Positions 1-9,499 of a stretch of DNA of 64,000 bases are shown piece after piece. The notes under the pieces are model-generated. The model was not told where the DNA came from. It did not search any database and saw only the letters and a program-made list of their open reading frames with translations. The DNA comes from Mesorhizobium sp. Its GTDB lineage: Bacteria > Pseudomonadota > Alphaproteobacteria > Rhizobiales > Rhizobiaceae. The translations under genes were made by a program, and so were the position numbers. The stretch is taken from the NCBI GenBank assembly GCA_004020365.1, contig SAQR01000033.1:1-64000 (forward strand). The letters are read 5' to 3'. The stretch's first letter is position 1, and each line of letters begins with the position of its first letter.

Positions 1-49
1 GTGACTGCCCAGATGATGCTGCGGGAGGACGGGGCGGACCATCCCATTA

Positions 50-684
50 ATGGTGACGCCCGCGGCCAAGCGGAAAGCTGTCGCTCGCCTGAAGGAAGGC
101 TTCGGGATGAGCGATCGGCGGGCGTGTAAAGCCGGCTGTTGCCGCATGACGGTTCGCTACCAGACCAGCAGGCCGGACGACCGCGAGGTTCGCGAGCGGA
201 TGAAGGCGATCGCGCAGGAGCGTCGCCGGTTCGGCTACCGGCGTCTTCTCGTGATGCTGAGGCGGGAGGGCCTGGTCGTGAACCACAAGAAGCTGTTCCG
301 GCTCTATCGGGAGGAGAAGCTCGCCGTTCGCCGCCGTGGCGGCCGCAAGCGGGCGATCGGGACCAGGGCGCCGATGCTGGTGCCGCTGAGGCCCGACGAG
401 CGCTGGTCGCTCGACTTCGTATCGGACCAGCTCACCGACGGGCGCCGCTTCCGCATCCTGGCCGTCGTCGACGACTGCACGAGAGAGTGCCTGCGCACTC
501 ATCGTTGATACGTCTCTCTCGGGCATGCGGGTTGCCCGCGAATTGGACCGGCTCATCACCGAGCGGGGCCGGCCGAGGATGATCGTCAGCGACAATGGCT
601 GAGTTCACCTCGAACGCCATCCTCGCCTGGGCAGATCAGAACCGCGTCGAATGGCATTACATTGCGCCCGGCAAGCCGATGCAG
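50..684 (+). pseudogene. IS3-family transposase OrfB, 5' part (frameshifted)
   Basis: The reading begins MVTPAAKRKAVARLKEGFGM and shows the HTH_21 block and the start of the rve integrase core (RWSLDFVSDQ, VVDDCTREC), which holds the first catalytic Asp of the DDE site. A one-base insertion near 495 ends the frame after CLRTHR. The sequence continues in another frame as IVDTSLSGMRVARELDRL to the second Asp (VSDNG). A further two-base loss at about 600 shifts it again to NAILAWADQNRVEWHYIAPG. It then stops at the IS110 junction. The order of motifs is that of an intact OrfB, so this is decay and not a different gene. Confidence 0.88.
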
Positions 685-713
685 ACGGATGTTGTAGAAT
701 AGCCCCCTTCTTC

Positions 714-1949
714 TCATTCGGCGGCTTTTTCCACAGCCTTCTGCCTTTCCGGCCTCGTTCGCCATCGGGAAGTCTCTGCTGCATAGGCAGCTTCTGCCTT
801 TTCGACTCGGGATTGTTCTTCGGCGCGCTTGGCCGGGATGTTGTAGTCGAAGGCGGTGCCGCGCCTGGCATGGCTCGTAGGGAGGCCGGCACGCAGCTCG
901 ACCGATCTGAACTTGCGGGCGAGTAAGGCCGGCCGGGCCCAGATGTAGTCGGCATTTTTGCTCAGCATGTGCCAGATGATCTTCGCAAGCTTGCGCGCGG
1001 TGGCGACGGCCGCGATATGCTTCCCGCGACGCGAGGCGATCCGCTTGTAGAAGGCGCGCAGAGGACCCGGTGAGCGGGCAGCCGCCCATGCCGCCTCGAC
1101 CAGCATTCCCCGTGCGTGCCCTCGGCCCTGCTTCGTTATGCGTCCATGATAGGCCGGTCCCTCACCGGACTGCCGCACGCTGGGATTGAGGCCAAGATAG
1201 GCGACAAGCCTCTGTGGATCGCTGAAGCGACGAATGTCGCCGATTGCCGCGGCAACGCTCGCAGCCACGGTGACGTCGAGCCCGGGCAACGTCATTAGGC
1301 GGCGGATTGTCGGGTCCTGGAGGGCATGCACCGCGATATCCGCCTCGACCACCATCAACGCCTCGTTGACCTGGTTAATCAAGCCGAGGTGGCGCTCGAT
1401 GGCGGCGCGCTCATCGGCAGGCAATATTTGCCTCGCCAGCCATTTGCGCCCGCTGATCCCGACGAGGTTCCCATGCGGACACGGCGGGATCAGGTGGGCG
1501 TGGAGGATTGACTGGATCAGGTTCTTCAGCCGCGAACGCTGGCGAACCAGCTGTGTGCGCCTGGTGACCTGTCTTCGAAGCGCAAGCGTCTCAGGGTCTG
1601 GGACCCAGACCTCCGGCAGAAAGCCCGAAGCATAAAGCTTCGCAAGGACAGTGGCGTCGATCATATCGGTCTTCACCTTCGCGTGCGCGATCATGTGCAC
1701 CTGCTTGGGATTGGCGATCACGATCCGATCCACATACGGCGACAGCACTTCAGCGACGGCCGCGGCATTGCCGGTCGCCTCGACCACTACATGATCATCG
1801 TGGGTGAGTTCCTTCCTGGCGAACTCCTCGAGCTTATCGCGCAGCATTTGAACGCGGCCGAGCTTGACGATCTCGCCATCAAGCAACGACACGACCTCGG
1901 CGGCTACGCGGTGTATGTCCATGCCGATAATACGCACGGTTCCCTCCAA
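714..1949 (-). CDS. IS110-family transposase (DEDD recombinase)
   Basis: The 411-residue protein has the two-domain IS110 layout. The N-terminal RuvC-like DEDD domain shows GMDIHR (first Asp, ~10), VVVEATGN (Glu, ~55) and KTDMIDA (Asp residues, ~93-97). The C-terminal Transposase_20 domain shows LMTLPGLD (~220), YLGLNPSVRQSGEG (~250) and RITKQGRGHAR (~270). The catalytic motifs look intact, so the element could be active. The last ~60 residues are charged and rich in Arg, Lys and Glu. Enzymes of this family integrate by RNA-guided recombination using a bridge RNA from the same element. Confidence 0.93.
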   Translation of the reverse strand: MEGTVRIIGMDIHRVAAEVVSLLDGEIVKLGRVQMLRDKLEEFARKELTHDDHVVVEATGNAAAVAEVLSPYVDRIVIANPKQVHMIAHAKVKTDMIDATVLAKLYASGFLPEVWVPDPETLALRRQVTRRTQLVRQRSRLKNLIQSILHAHLIPPCPHGNLVGISGRKWLARQILPADERAAIERHLGLINQVNEALMVVEADIAVHALQDPTIRRLMTLPGLDVTVAASVAAAIGDIRRFSDPQRLVAYLGLNPSVRQSGEGPAYHGRITKQGRGHARGMLVEAAWAAARSPGPLRAFYKRIASRRGKHIAAVATARKLAKIIWHMLSKNADYIWARPALLARKFRSVELRAGLPTSHARRGTAFDYNIPAKRAEEQSRVEKAEAAYAAETSRWRTRPERQKAVEKAAE

Positions 1950-2182
1950 CGTTGGTCACGAACAGGGAGCCCAGCGGGCAACACGACAAATACGGATCCG
2001 CGCTCGCAGCGCATCCGGGCGAGTCGTAGGGGCGGCCAGATAATGTGCGCGAACTCGCAGTTCATCTGCATACGACGGCCTGCCCGCACTTGCGTGCTCC
2101 CGGTGCCCCGTGGCCCGGATGCGCCAAGCTTAACGAAACCTGACGACCGAACAAACGATGGCACCGAGAACAACATGCCGGA
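1950..2182 (-). ncRNA. Candidate IS110 bridge RNA region
   Basis: This is the non-coding segment between the element end and the transposase start. It holds two short perfect hairpins, 2000-2012 and 2051-2063, which share the core CTCGCAG on the plus strand. Known IS110 elements encode here a structured RNA whose two loops pair with donor and target DNA. The position and hairpins are seen. RNA production and loop assignment are inferred. Confidence 0.45.
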
Positions 2183-2474
2183 TAATGGCTTCATCGAGAG
2201 CTTCAACGGCCGACTGCGCGATGAACTGCTCAACGAGACGCTGTTCACCTCGCTGGCTCAGGCGCGCGTCGCCATCGCCCTGTGGCACGCCGACTACAAC
2301 ACTGCGCGGCCGCACTCCCAACTCGCCTGGCAGACACCGGCCGAGTTCGCTACCACCTTCAATCCGCGACGGTCGCTCGCGCTGCGCTATGCCAAAGGCT
2401 CCGCGCCAGCGCCCGTCGCTTCACCCGCCCAGCAGGGCACAACCCACGCCGGAAACGAACTCAAAACTGGATAG
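2183..2474 (+). pseudogene. IS3-family transposase OrfB, 3' part
   Basis: This resumes exactly where the first half stopped, beginning NGFIESFNGRLRDELLNE. It contains the catalytic Glu of the DDE triad (FIESFNGR), the WHADYNTARPHSQLAWQTP block typical of IS3 OrfB C-termini and a tail ending NELKTG. It is in one frame and would be joined to the 5' part if the IS110 element were removed. Confidence 0.9.
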
Positions 2475-2526
2475 AAACTGGGGGCAACGTCACTCGCAGC
2501 GACGGCGCCGGACCCACCGCTAGTAC

Positions 2527-2914
2527 CTGGCGTCCACCCGAAAAGGTGCATGCGCTGGTCAGAGACCGCTATCGTAGCCGAGAGTCCATCGAGTTCCTCA
2601 AGCTGCTCGATGCCTATCCGCCCAGCACGGCAATCAAGTTGATCCTCGACAATCATTCCGCACACATATCGAGAGAAACAAGAACTTGGCTTGCCGCCCA
2701 ACCGCCTGGTCGCTTCCAGTTCACGTTCACACCCAAGCACGGCTCCTGGCTCAACCTCCCCGAGGGCTTCTTCTCAAAGTCCGCCCGATCCGTCCTGCGC
2801 CACATCCTGTGGCATCGAAGCACGAAGCAGCGCATATGGCAGGCATCGAGGACCTCAATCGCCTTCCCGAACCCGCCTGATATGCTTCAATTCTTGGAGA
2901 CGCTGAACCGCTGA
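2527..2914 (+). pseudogene. IS630-family transposase C-terminal remnant
   Basis: The readable part, IKLILDNHSAHISRET (~2636-2684) followed by FTFTPKHGSWLNL (~2723-2761), is the DDE_3 core of IS630 transposases, with the second Asp in LDNHSAH. The catalytic Glu would lie in the segment after WLNL, which reads PEGFFSKSARS; the Val-Glu usual there has become Pro-Glu. The C-terminal part after SVLRHI is scrambled. The N-terminal half is absent. Confidence 0.85.
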
Positions 2915-2916
2915 AC

Positions 2917-2958
2917 TAAAGCGTGTCGCGCTGAAACGAATTCAGGCGACACGCTTTA
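2917..2958. terminator. Strong stem-loop, terminator-like
   Basis: A 13-base perfect inverted repeat, TAAAGCGTGTCGC and its complement, encloses an inner CTGAA/TTCAG pair around a short loop. It is followed on the plus strand by a T-rich tract (TCTTTGTTTTTA). It would work as an intrinsic terminator. I recall similar AAAGCGTGTCGC palindromes being common in rhizobial intergenic DNA, so it may also be a dispersed repeat. The remaining bases to 3221 show nothing else recognisable. Confidence 0.55.
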
Positions 2959-3221
2959 AGTCTTTGTTTTTATGCATGCCGTTGTCCCAGAACCGCTGCA
3001 CACTTCTGGGCGACATGCATTAGTTGGCATGACGTTCGGTATTCGCGTCAGCGCGAGCTCGCGTTGGCTTTTCCAGGAGCGCGAGGAGCAGCGTTCCAGC
3101 CGCCACATGCGTTTTGAGGTGGACTGCGTCCCATGCAATACTGTTGCTCAGTAGCAGAGCCGAGAGTGTTCGTTGAGCACGCGAAACTGCCAGATAGGCA
3201 AAATAGGCAACTGGTGATTTG

Positions 3222-4859
3222 TCAGTGCCGCGAAAAATATGTAGCCGATGACTCGGGCTTGCGGGCCGAGCTTGTCGGTCGTTCAATCAAAAGTGTGATC
3301 TGAGGTGGAATCTCTCCTCCGTGCAGGAGGAGAACCTTTTCGTCCAGTTTCTTGTCTGCTTCTGTGAGGCGATGGTTCAGGCGAAGATAGTCGGTCCAGG
3401 TCGGCGTGCGAAATGTCTCTGTCCACTGCATAGGCTTCTGAAGGTTGCGCTGGAGTGTCCAATGCCGTGCGCCGACACGGGTCTGCACGTGTCGGCGCTC
3501 ACGCATGACGTCCAGGAAAGCCTCCACGTTCTCTTGATGGACTAGATACTCAAGCCTGACGACTATAGGCCCGCTTCTTGGCTGCAGTTCTAGAGCAACT
3601 GCAGGCGTGTCGAATTCCTCCAAAGGATCGGGCTCGGATTCGCAACGCTCGCGAAGAGGAAACAAGATCCCTGTCGCAGCGACCAGCAGGAGGGCTCCAG
3701 CAGACCCCTCCAAGGCCAAAGTGAGGGAATGGTTTTCCGCCACAGTGCCCCACACCCAACTGCCGCCAGCGATACCGCCATCGATAAAAGCATAATAGAT
3801 CGCGATGGTGCGTCCAACGACCCAGCGCGGGCTCGCTAGCTGCACGTTTATGCCAACGCCGGACCAAGCGGTGACCCAGCCCGCGCCGCCCAACGCGAGT
3901 GCAATTGCCGCCATGCCAATCGAAGATGTCAGCGCAAGAGAAAACGAGCATGCTGCGCAGGTAAGGCATGAGAGCGTCATCGACAAACTTCGCCTGAACA
4001 CGCTGTTGTAGACGCCGGCGAAGACTGCGCCTGTTCCGAAACCGGCCATAAGCGCGCCATAAGCGAGCGGTCCCCCTCCCAAACGGTCGCGGACCACCAG
4101 CGGCAGCAGCGCTAGTATGGCGATGCTTGCCAGGCCAAAGAGGGTTCCGCGGGTAATCGCTGCCTTGATCTCCGAAGACAGCGCCGTGAAGCGCAGTCCG
4201 TCGTAGATCGCCGTCTTCATCGACTGGCAGAGGCGAAGAGCGAACCGTCCACTTGCAGCGCCAAATCGTGCCTAGGGGCACGAGGTAGCTGAGTGTGGTC
4301 ACGGCGAAAGCCGCCACAAGTCCAAATGAGGCAACGACCATGCCGCCAAGTGCCGGGCCGACGGTCCGGACAGTGTTGAACCCGACTGACAGCAAGGTGA
4401 CCGCAGCCGGGACTTCACGCCTCTCGACGATATCCCGACCGAGGCCTGCCAGGCTGGATCGTTAAGCGCGCCGCCGCATGCGATCAAGAAGCTGAAGCCG
4501 AGGATCATCCACGGATCGACAAAGTCGAATGCCACAGAACCGGTCAGCATCGCAGATGCGATCACCATTAGGCAGCGGCCGGCGAACATGACCCGGCGCC
4601 GGCTGAAATTGTCGGCCATCACGCCGGCAAAGACGGACAAGATGAACGCGGGCAGGTACGGTGACGCTTGCACCAGCGCCACCATCAGATCGGAGGTCGA
4701 GATCGTCGCCATCAGCCAGCTGATGGCGACCGTCTGCATCAGCCAGCCAAGACTTGAAACCTGCGTGGCAATCCAGATCGAACGAAAGGTCAGGTTCCTG
4801 AGCGGCGCAAACGTCGTGGGCGAAACTGGATCCGCGTCTTGGCCAGCGACACTGTTCAC
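3222..4859 (-). pseudogene. MFS exporter (MFS_3/Bcr-EntS-like), two frameshifts
   Basis: Three overlapping frames build one protein of about 540 residues. The first gives MNSVAGQDADP to NDPAWQASVG and carries the first TM helices and the MADNFSRRRVMFAG loop typical of MFS. The second gives VPAAVTLLSVGFNTVRTVGP to IWRCKW. The third gives FTALSSEIKAAITRGTLFGL through further TM helices to a soluble tail of about 130 residues. Frame changes sit near 4440 and 4215, each explained by a single base. The parts line up with the MFS_3 family (enterobactin-exporter-like). It is inactive unless these are sequencing errors. Confidence 0.85.
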
Positions 4860-4969
4860 TCCCGCGAGCCTTTGCTTTCGGTCGCACCGCTAGGCGCAAT
4901 CTCGATGTGACGTACATTAGCCGAATTCGGCCTTCCACCCGACTGCACCCGCAGCCTCCCAACAAACGT

Positions 4970-6139
4970 TCAGACAGGCAGCGCCGTCTCCGTCAAGTTT
5001 ACCCAATAGCCAATTCCATAAGCCAGCGCTTCGTCATTGAAATCAAACTGCGGGTTATGCACGGCAGCGGTCGGACCATTGCCAAGGAGAATGTAAGCGC
5101 CCGGCCGCGCCTCAAGCATATAAGCAAAGTCCTCCGCTCCCATACTCGGCTTGACCTTGTCATCCATGTCAGCGGGCCCCACGAGAGCACGGGCAGCCTT
5201 GATAGCCAGATTAGTCTCTTCCGTGTGGTTGAGCGTAACCGGGACGGACCGACGGTACTTGAACCCCACGTCCGCGCCGAATCCGTGCGCGATCCCGTGA
5301 GCACACGCCAAAACCTCTCGTTCGGCAAAATCGCGAAGGCCGGGGACGAAGGTCCTGACCGTTCCGGCGATGTCAACGTGATCCGGAATGATGTTGTAGG
5401 CTTGTGCGGCCTTCAACTTGGTGACGGAGATCACTAGCGATTCCATTGGATCGGTCTTGCGCGAAACCAAGGTTTGCAGGCCAAGGATGATCTGTGCCGC
5501 GATGACCACGGGATCTATGGTTCGATGCGGCGAGGCCGCATGCCCGCCCCTTCCGTTCACGATAATGTCGAAGTCGTCCTGCGACCCCATGATCGCGCCA
5601 TGACAGATGCCGAATTTACCGATCTCCATGCCTGGCTGAGTGTGCATGCCAAAAACCTGGGATATACCAAAACGATCCATGATCCCTTCCTGGACCATCC
5701 TTAGCCCCCCCGATGGAAGTTCTACTTCTTCCGCTGGTTGGAAAATCAAGGCGACGGAACCCTTGAAGTTGCGCGTAGAGGCAAGATATTTTGCGGCGCC
5801 CAACAACATAGCGGTGTGACCGTCATGGCCACATGCATGCATTTTGCCTGGTATTTTCGATGACCACGGTCTGTTCGAGGCCTCAACAATTGGCAAGGCA
5901 TCCATATCCGCCCGCAATCCTATGGTTGGCCCGTCTCCACCTTCGCCCTGAATCAATGCGACGATGCCGGTTTCAGCGATGCCCGTTTCAATGTGATTGA
6001 TCCCAAACGATGCCAGTTTCTCGATGACGAACCTCGCCGTATTGTCTAACCTGTAGTCAAGTTCTGGATTTTCGTGAAGATAGCGGCGCCACTCAGTCGC
6101 CTCGAGCTGCAGACTGCGGAAAGTTTCGACGTTGTGCAT
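4970..6139 (-). CDS. M20D amidohydrolase / N-acyl-amino-acid deacylase
   Basis: This is a metal-dependent hydrolase of the hippurate hydrolase / IAA-amino acid hydrolase group that removes acyl groups from N-acyl amino acids in the cytoplasm. Motifs in order are GLRADMDALP, MHACGHDGH (Cys, His and Asp ligands), FQPAEE (catalytic and ligand Glu), FGMHTQPG and GAEDFAYM. The dimerisation domain lies between. At 389 residues the length is normal. The ATG at 6139 is preferred over an upstream TTG because GGAG lies six bases before it. It resembles the NGR234 y4tI protein as I recall it. In this context it may deacylate N-acetyl-diaminobutyrate-like compounds, which is inference. Confidence 0.9.
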   Translation of the reverse strand: MHNVETFRSLQLEATEWRRYLHENPELDYRLDNTARFVIEKLASFGINHIETGIAETGIVALIQGEGGDGPTIGLRADMDALPIVEASNRPWSSKIPGKMHACGHDGHTAMLLGAAKYLASTRNFKGSVALIFQPAEEVELPSGGLRMVQEGIMDRFGISQVFGMHTQPGMEIGKFGICHGAIMGSQDDFDIIVNGRGGHAASPHRTIDPVVIAAQIILGLQTLVSRKTDPMESLVISVTKLKAAQAYNIIPDHVDIAGTVRTFVPGLRDFAEREVLACAHGIAHGFGADVGFKYRRSVPVTLNHTEETNLAIKAARALVGPADMDDKVKPSMGAEDFAYMLEARPGAYILLGNGPTAAVHNPQFDFNDEALAYGIGYWVNLTETALPV

Positions 6140-6319
6140 GTCAGACTCCAACTTGGTATCACATGAAGAACGAGCATACGCTCAAGTTACTGGCCGTTTT
6201 TGTTTGGCTTCGCTGAAGTCCGCAGGTGGCTGGTCACGTTAACTTGTGAACGACCGTAGTAACTCTTCCCGGTTCGGTTCCGAATCAGGCTGCTCGCCGG
6301 AGGGGCAGGCAACGCGTTC

Positions 6320-6498
6320 GCGCTGCTCGTCGTGGATGGAAACCACTAAGGCCTGCGGGGACGTAACCTTAGCGCGGTGGATCCTGTGAGGTAGGTGATG
6401 CCGTGTTGGTTGATACCAAATGCCTCAACGGCGCGCTGCACCATGGCCGATTTCACCAGTGCACGCCGCCGCAGGTACTCACTTCTGCGAATTGTCAT
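6320..6498 (-). pseudogene. Remnant of a second DoeA-like M24 N-terminus
   Basis: An ATG at 6498 opens a frame reading SEYLRRRALVKSAMVQRAVE and then HGITYLTGSTA. This matches, motif by motif, the start of the M24 gene just downstream (AEYLCRLGAVKAEM, SNITYLTGYTA). After a one-base shift it continues as SPQALVVSIHDEQ, matching VPQAVVISIQQEE. Similarity fades by about 6320. The rest of the gene is gone. The stretch 6140-6320 shows nothing else. Confidence 0.75.
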
Positions 6499-6611
6499 CG
6501 GGTTGAACTCCACCTAATCTATCTAGAGTCTCCAGGAGGGCGTTAGTACTTCGCCGTGGCTCGGGTCGGCGAGGCAGGCCGCATTCTGACCTAAGGCTAG
6601 TAAATCACCAC

Positions 6612-7808
6612 CTAAGCGGCAGACGGCAGTTCGAAAAGCTGCCGTGGCGCACTCGTTAATACTTCAACTCCAGACTCTGTCACACGTATGGACTCACTAA
6701 TTAGATAGCCAAAGTCTTCCTCGATCGCCCAATTACCCAAATGCAAATGGAATGTCATGTTCGGTTTCAGCACTGTCAAATCGCCCTCCTTTAGACTGGC
6801 TGTCTTCTCCATCCAATCAATTCCAATCGGATAGCCACAGCGGGATTCCTTCTTGATGCCTTTCTTGTCCAAAGTGCCATAAATGGCTCGGGCGACGTCA
6901 TGGCAGGTGCGTCCCGCACGGACGGCGCCTAGTCCAGCTTGGAGGCCGGCCATCTGAGCCTCATGCACTCGACGGAGACGATCTGAGGGTCGGCCAATTG
7001 AGAAGGTCCGGCTCATCGGGGCCGTGTAGCCATGTCGGACGCCAGCGATCTCTAGATTCACCTGGGAACCTCGGCGGAGAATATCCTCGGTCCACGTGAT
7101 GTGGGCTGCACCGGTGCGAGGTGAAGTAATAAAGTAGGGAGTTGCCAACCACGTCCCAGGCTTCCCATTGGCGCCGCGCACCAGCGTTTTCATGATCTCG
7201 GAAACGGCGTCGACTTCGCGCACTCCAGCACGGATTATTTCCGAGGCCCGCATGATCCCCGCGTCAGTGATAGCCGCCGCCTCCCTCATTCGGGATATTT
7301 CGAGATCAGACTTGACCATGCGAATCCGGGTTACGGCGCCGGTACAATCAACTATCCTCGCGCGGGGTAAGCGAGCCTTGAACTTTTCCGCCGAAGGGGC
7401 AAACAGCCCACCTATTTCGAGCCCCACACCGCGGTTTGACGGGCCGACATCGATGACGAAATCGATTATCGCGTCGTATCCATCCACGTCAGGATCGCCC
7501 ACCAATGCTTCCGGGTAACCAATTACCTTGTCGCGTGCCATGAACGTCTCATGCAGAGCCGCCGGCGCATCCATCTTACGCAAGATGAACGTGGGCTCCT
7601 CTTGCTGGATCGAAATCACTACTGCTTGCGGGACATAAGCAGATTTGGCTGTGTAGCCCGTGAGATAAGTGATATTCGAGCGGTCGGTAATCACTAGCGC
7701 GTCGACACCCCGGAGCGCCATTTCCGCTTTTACTGCACCGAGCCTGCACAGGTACTCTGCTCGAGGAAACGCCTGTGGTGCCTTGTCCAAGTTCACGTTA
7801 TCATTCAC
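6612..7808 (-). CDS. doeA: M24-type hydrolase, ectoine hydrolase (DoeA/EutD)-like
   Basis: The protein has the creatinase/prolidase two-domain fold. The N-terminal creatinase_N domain includes ITDRSNITYLTGYTA. The C-terminal pita-bread domain includes GAAHITWTED, where the His corresponds to the catalytic His of creatinase. The five metal ligands of aminopeptidase-type M24 proteins are missing: the usual Asp pair is replaced by VNLEIAGVRHGYTAPMSRTF. This points to a metal-independent C-N hydrolase such as ectoine hydrolase or creatinase. No early ATG exists. I place the start at GTG 7808; an upstream TTG at 7856 is possible. It lies between two M20 deacylases. Confidence 0.75.
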   Translation of the reverse strand: MNDNVNLDKAPQAFPRAEYLCRLGAVKAEMALRGVDALVITDRSNITYLTGYTAKSAYVPQAVVISIQQEEPTFILRKMDAPAALHETFMARDKVIGYPEALVGDPDVDGYDAIIDFVIDVGPSNRGVGLEIGGLFAPSAEKFKARLPRARIVDCTGAVTRIRMVKSDLEISRMREAAAITDAGIMRASEIIRAGVREVDAVSEIMKTLVRGANGKPGTWLATPYFITSPRTGAAHITWTEDILRRGSQVNLEIAGVRHGYTAPMSRTFSIGRPSDRLRRVHEAQMAGLQAGLGAVRAGRTCHDVARAIYGTLDKKGIKKESRCGYPIGIDWMEKTASLKEGDLTVLKPNMTFHLHLGNWAIEEDFGYLISESIRVTESGVEVLTSAPRQLFELPSAA

Positions 7809-7981
7809 CAGGATTTCGGGTTGACGCGGCGACCAACGGATGCGTGATCGTTGCAAGCATCACTGAGTTCTATGGTAAAATGGCTTCAAATTTCGACCAA
7901 GATTGACGGAATTGTGCCCCGAGACCGGCCTCGCTGATGGAATTCTGCGCCTTGGACGGTTTGTTTAGATCGCCGGTCCGC

Positions 7982-8010
7982 GCAGTGCAGTGCAGTGCAG
8001 TGCAGTGCAG
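7982..8010. repeat. Pentanucleotide tandem repeat GCAGT
   Basis: The unit GCAGT is repeated five times, followed by GCAG, with no variants. It lies in the short gap between the doeA-like gene and the next M20 gene, so slippage would not change a protein but could change a transcript leader. Confidence 0.9.
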
Positions 8011-8050
8011 TTTGAAGTTGCGCTCCCTTGTTTGCTTGGGCGAGCTGCTT

Positions 8051-9232
8051 CTAGGAATGAAGTAGTTCCAAGCAGTAACGGATAGCCAGCTCTGTTGTCG
8101 GCACCAGAATTTCATCCGAGGCCCCGAAGGTAGGCGTGTGAATGCCGGATTCGTTGCCTGGCTCTCGACTGCCAAACCAGAAATAGATCGAAGGCACGCA
8201 GTTGGAGTAAAAGCCGAAGTCATCGCTGCCGGTGCTCGCCGTTCCTTCTATGAACTTTTCGACCCCAAGAGAACGAACAACAAGCCGCCGGAAACGTTCG
8301 ACCATCGTGGCATCGTTGACCACAGGAGGGTCGCCCTCCTGAGAGGTGAAATCTGCCTTGCCGCGATGCATTGCGGCGACACCCTCGGCTATTTCGCGGA
8401 CGCGACTCACTAACAGGCGTCGCCTCTCGGGACTGGCTGTTCGGATCGTTCCTGTCATGACGACCGACGGGCAGATAATGTTCCTCGCCTCGCCTCCCTG
8501 GATAGTGCCTATCGTTACGACCGCGCGATCGTCAACCGGCATTTCACGGGAGACCACCTTCTGAACCTCATTGATGAATGCGCCAGCGATTGCGATCGCG
8601 TCCACCCCTGCGTTCGGCTTCGCACCATGCGCCATAGTGCCGATGAGCTCGACCTCAAATTTGTCGGCTGAATTCATCACGGCGCCCGCCCGTGCGCCGT
8701 AGGATCCTACGGGAATATCCGTGCGAACATGAAACCCAACTGCGGCATCAAACCCGTCGAGCAGCTTCTCTTTCACAACGGTACGACCGCCGACCGGCTC
8801 CTCTTCTTCCGCGGGCTGAAAAACCACACGTACTCTACCTGAAAAGCTCTCCCGCATGCGGTGAAAGGCAAGAGCCGTGCCCAAGGCGATCGACCCGTGC
8901 ATGTCATGGCCGCAAGCGTGCATCACACCAGGCACCTGCGACTTGTAGGCTAGGTCGTCCCGGCTTTCCTGGATCGGCAGGGCATCAATGTCCCCGCGCA
9001 GTGCGATCGAACGATTTGGCCCAGCAGCAAGCCCCTTAATATCAATGTAGACGCCGGTCTTGTGAAACGTCTTCGCTTCGGCCAGGCCGAAACTCTCCAG
9101 CGTTTCCATAATCCTCTTTTGCGTCTTCCACTCCTTGTTCGAGAGTTCCGGCTCGCGATGCATAGCATGACGCATCTCGATGACCACTTCACGCTCGACG
9201 TCGGAGAGCAGGTTGTTGCTAAGAACGTTCAT
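8051..9232 (-). CDS. M20D amidohydrolase, second copy
   Basis: This 393-residue protein belongs to the same family as the gene at 4970 but is clearly diverged. It has ALRGDIDALP, VMHACGHDMHG, FQPAEEEEP, VGFHVRTDIPVG and GSDDFGFY, so all metal-binding and catalytic positions of the M20D family are present. The predicted role is hydrolysis of an N-acyl amino acid or a small amide in the cytoplasm. The ATG at 9232 has only a weak ribosome site. Together with the upstream doeA-like gene and the first M20 gene it forms a same-strand group, though gaps of about 190 to 470 bases suggest separate transcription or past loss of genes. Confidence 0.88.
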   Translation of the reverse strand: MNVLSNNLLSDVEREVVIEMRHAMHREPELSNKEWKTQKRIMETLESFGLAEAKTFHKTGVYIDIKGLAAGPNRSIALRGDIDALPIQESRDDLAYKSQVPGVMHACGHDMHGSIALGTALAFHRMRESFSGRVRVVFQPAEEEEPVGGRTVVKEKLLDGFDAAVGFHVRTDIPVGSYGARAGAVMNSADKFEVELIGTMAHGAKPNAGVDAIAIAGAFINEVQKVVSREMPVDDRAVVTIGTIQGGEARNIICPSVVMTGTIRTASPERRRLLVSRVREIAEGVAAMHRGKADFTSQEGDPPVVNDATMVERFRRLVVRSLGVEKFIEGTASTGSDDFGFYSNCVPSIYFWFGSREPGNESGIHTPTFGASDEILVPTTELAIRYCLELLHS

Positions 9233-9499
9233 TTTGAGCTCGCGATCACTTCATTTCAACGCCTTTGCCTGACGTGAACGCTACAATAATGAGGCGGCGA
9301 AAAACCTCGATTTGCAAGCCTTGCACGCGGAGATCCTGCAAAACGTCCCAGCAAAAGCCTGCTATCGCATCAGCCGAGAGGCTTGCGCCGCAACTGATGA
9401 AAGCTCTTCCACGTGAGCGAGACCGGCCGACTCTAAGTATCGACAGAAAATCCCCAGGCGCAGTAGCTCGCCCGTACATCACCTCTTTCTCCGCTGCCG

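Larger units (their letters stand above)
685..2182 (-). mobile_element. IS110-family insertion sequence
   Basis: About 1.5 kb separates the two halves of the IS3 OrfB between ...KPMQ and NGFIESFNGR. This block holds one transposase gene on the minus strand and about 230 bases of non-coding DNA upstream of it. That arrangement matches the IS110 subgroup, in which the non-coding end encodes the bridge RNA. IS110 elements lack clear terminal inverted repeats and none is seen. Boundaries are set by the point where OrfB similarity stops and resumes, within a few bases. Confidence 0.85.
1..2492 (+). mobile_element. IS3-family element, decayed and split by IS110
   Basis: A single IS3-type OrfB can be read in pieces: 50-684, then 2183-2474, with an IS110-type element between. 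The first ~45 bases read like the tail of an OrfA (MMLRE near 14-28), so the left end lies outside the window. The right end is probably near 2492, after a stretch reading TGGATAGAAACTGGGGGCAA. The element has frameshifts as well as the insertion, so it is non-functional. The exact right boundary is inferred. Confidence 0.75.

Noticed and set aside
1683-2474. A 263-residue plus-strand reading
   Set aside because: Its first half is antisense to the IS110 transposase and its non-coding end; only the last ~100 residues are real, as the 3' part of the split IS3 OrfB.
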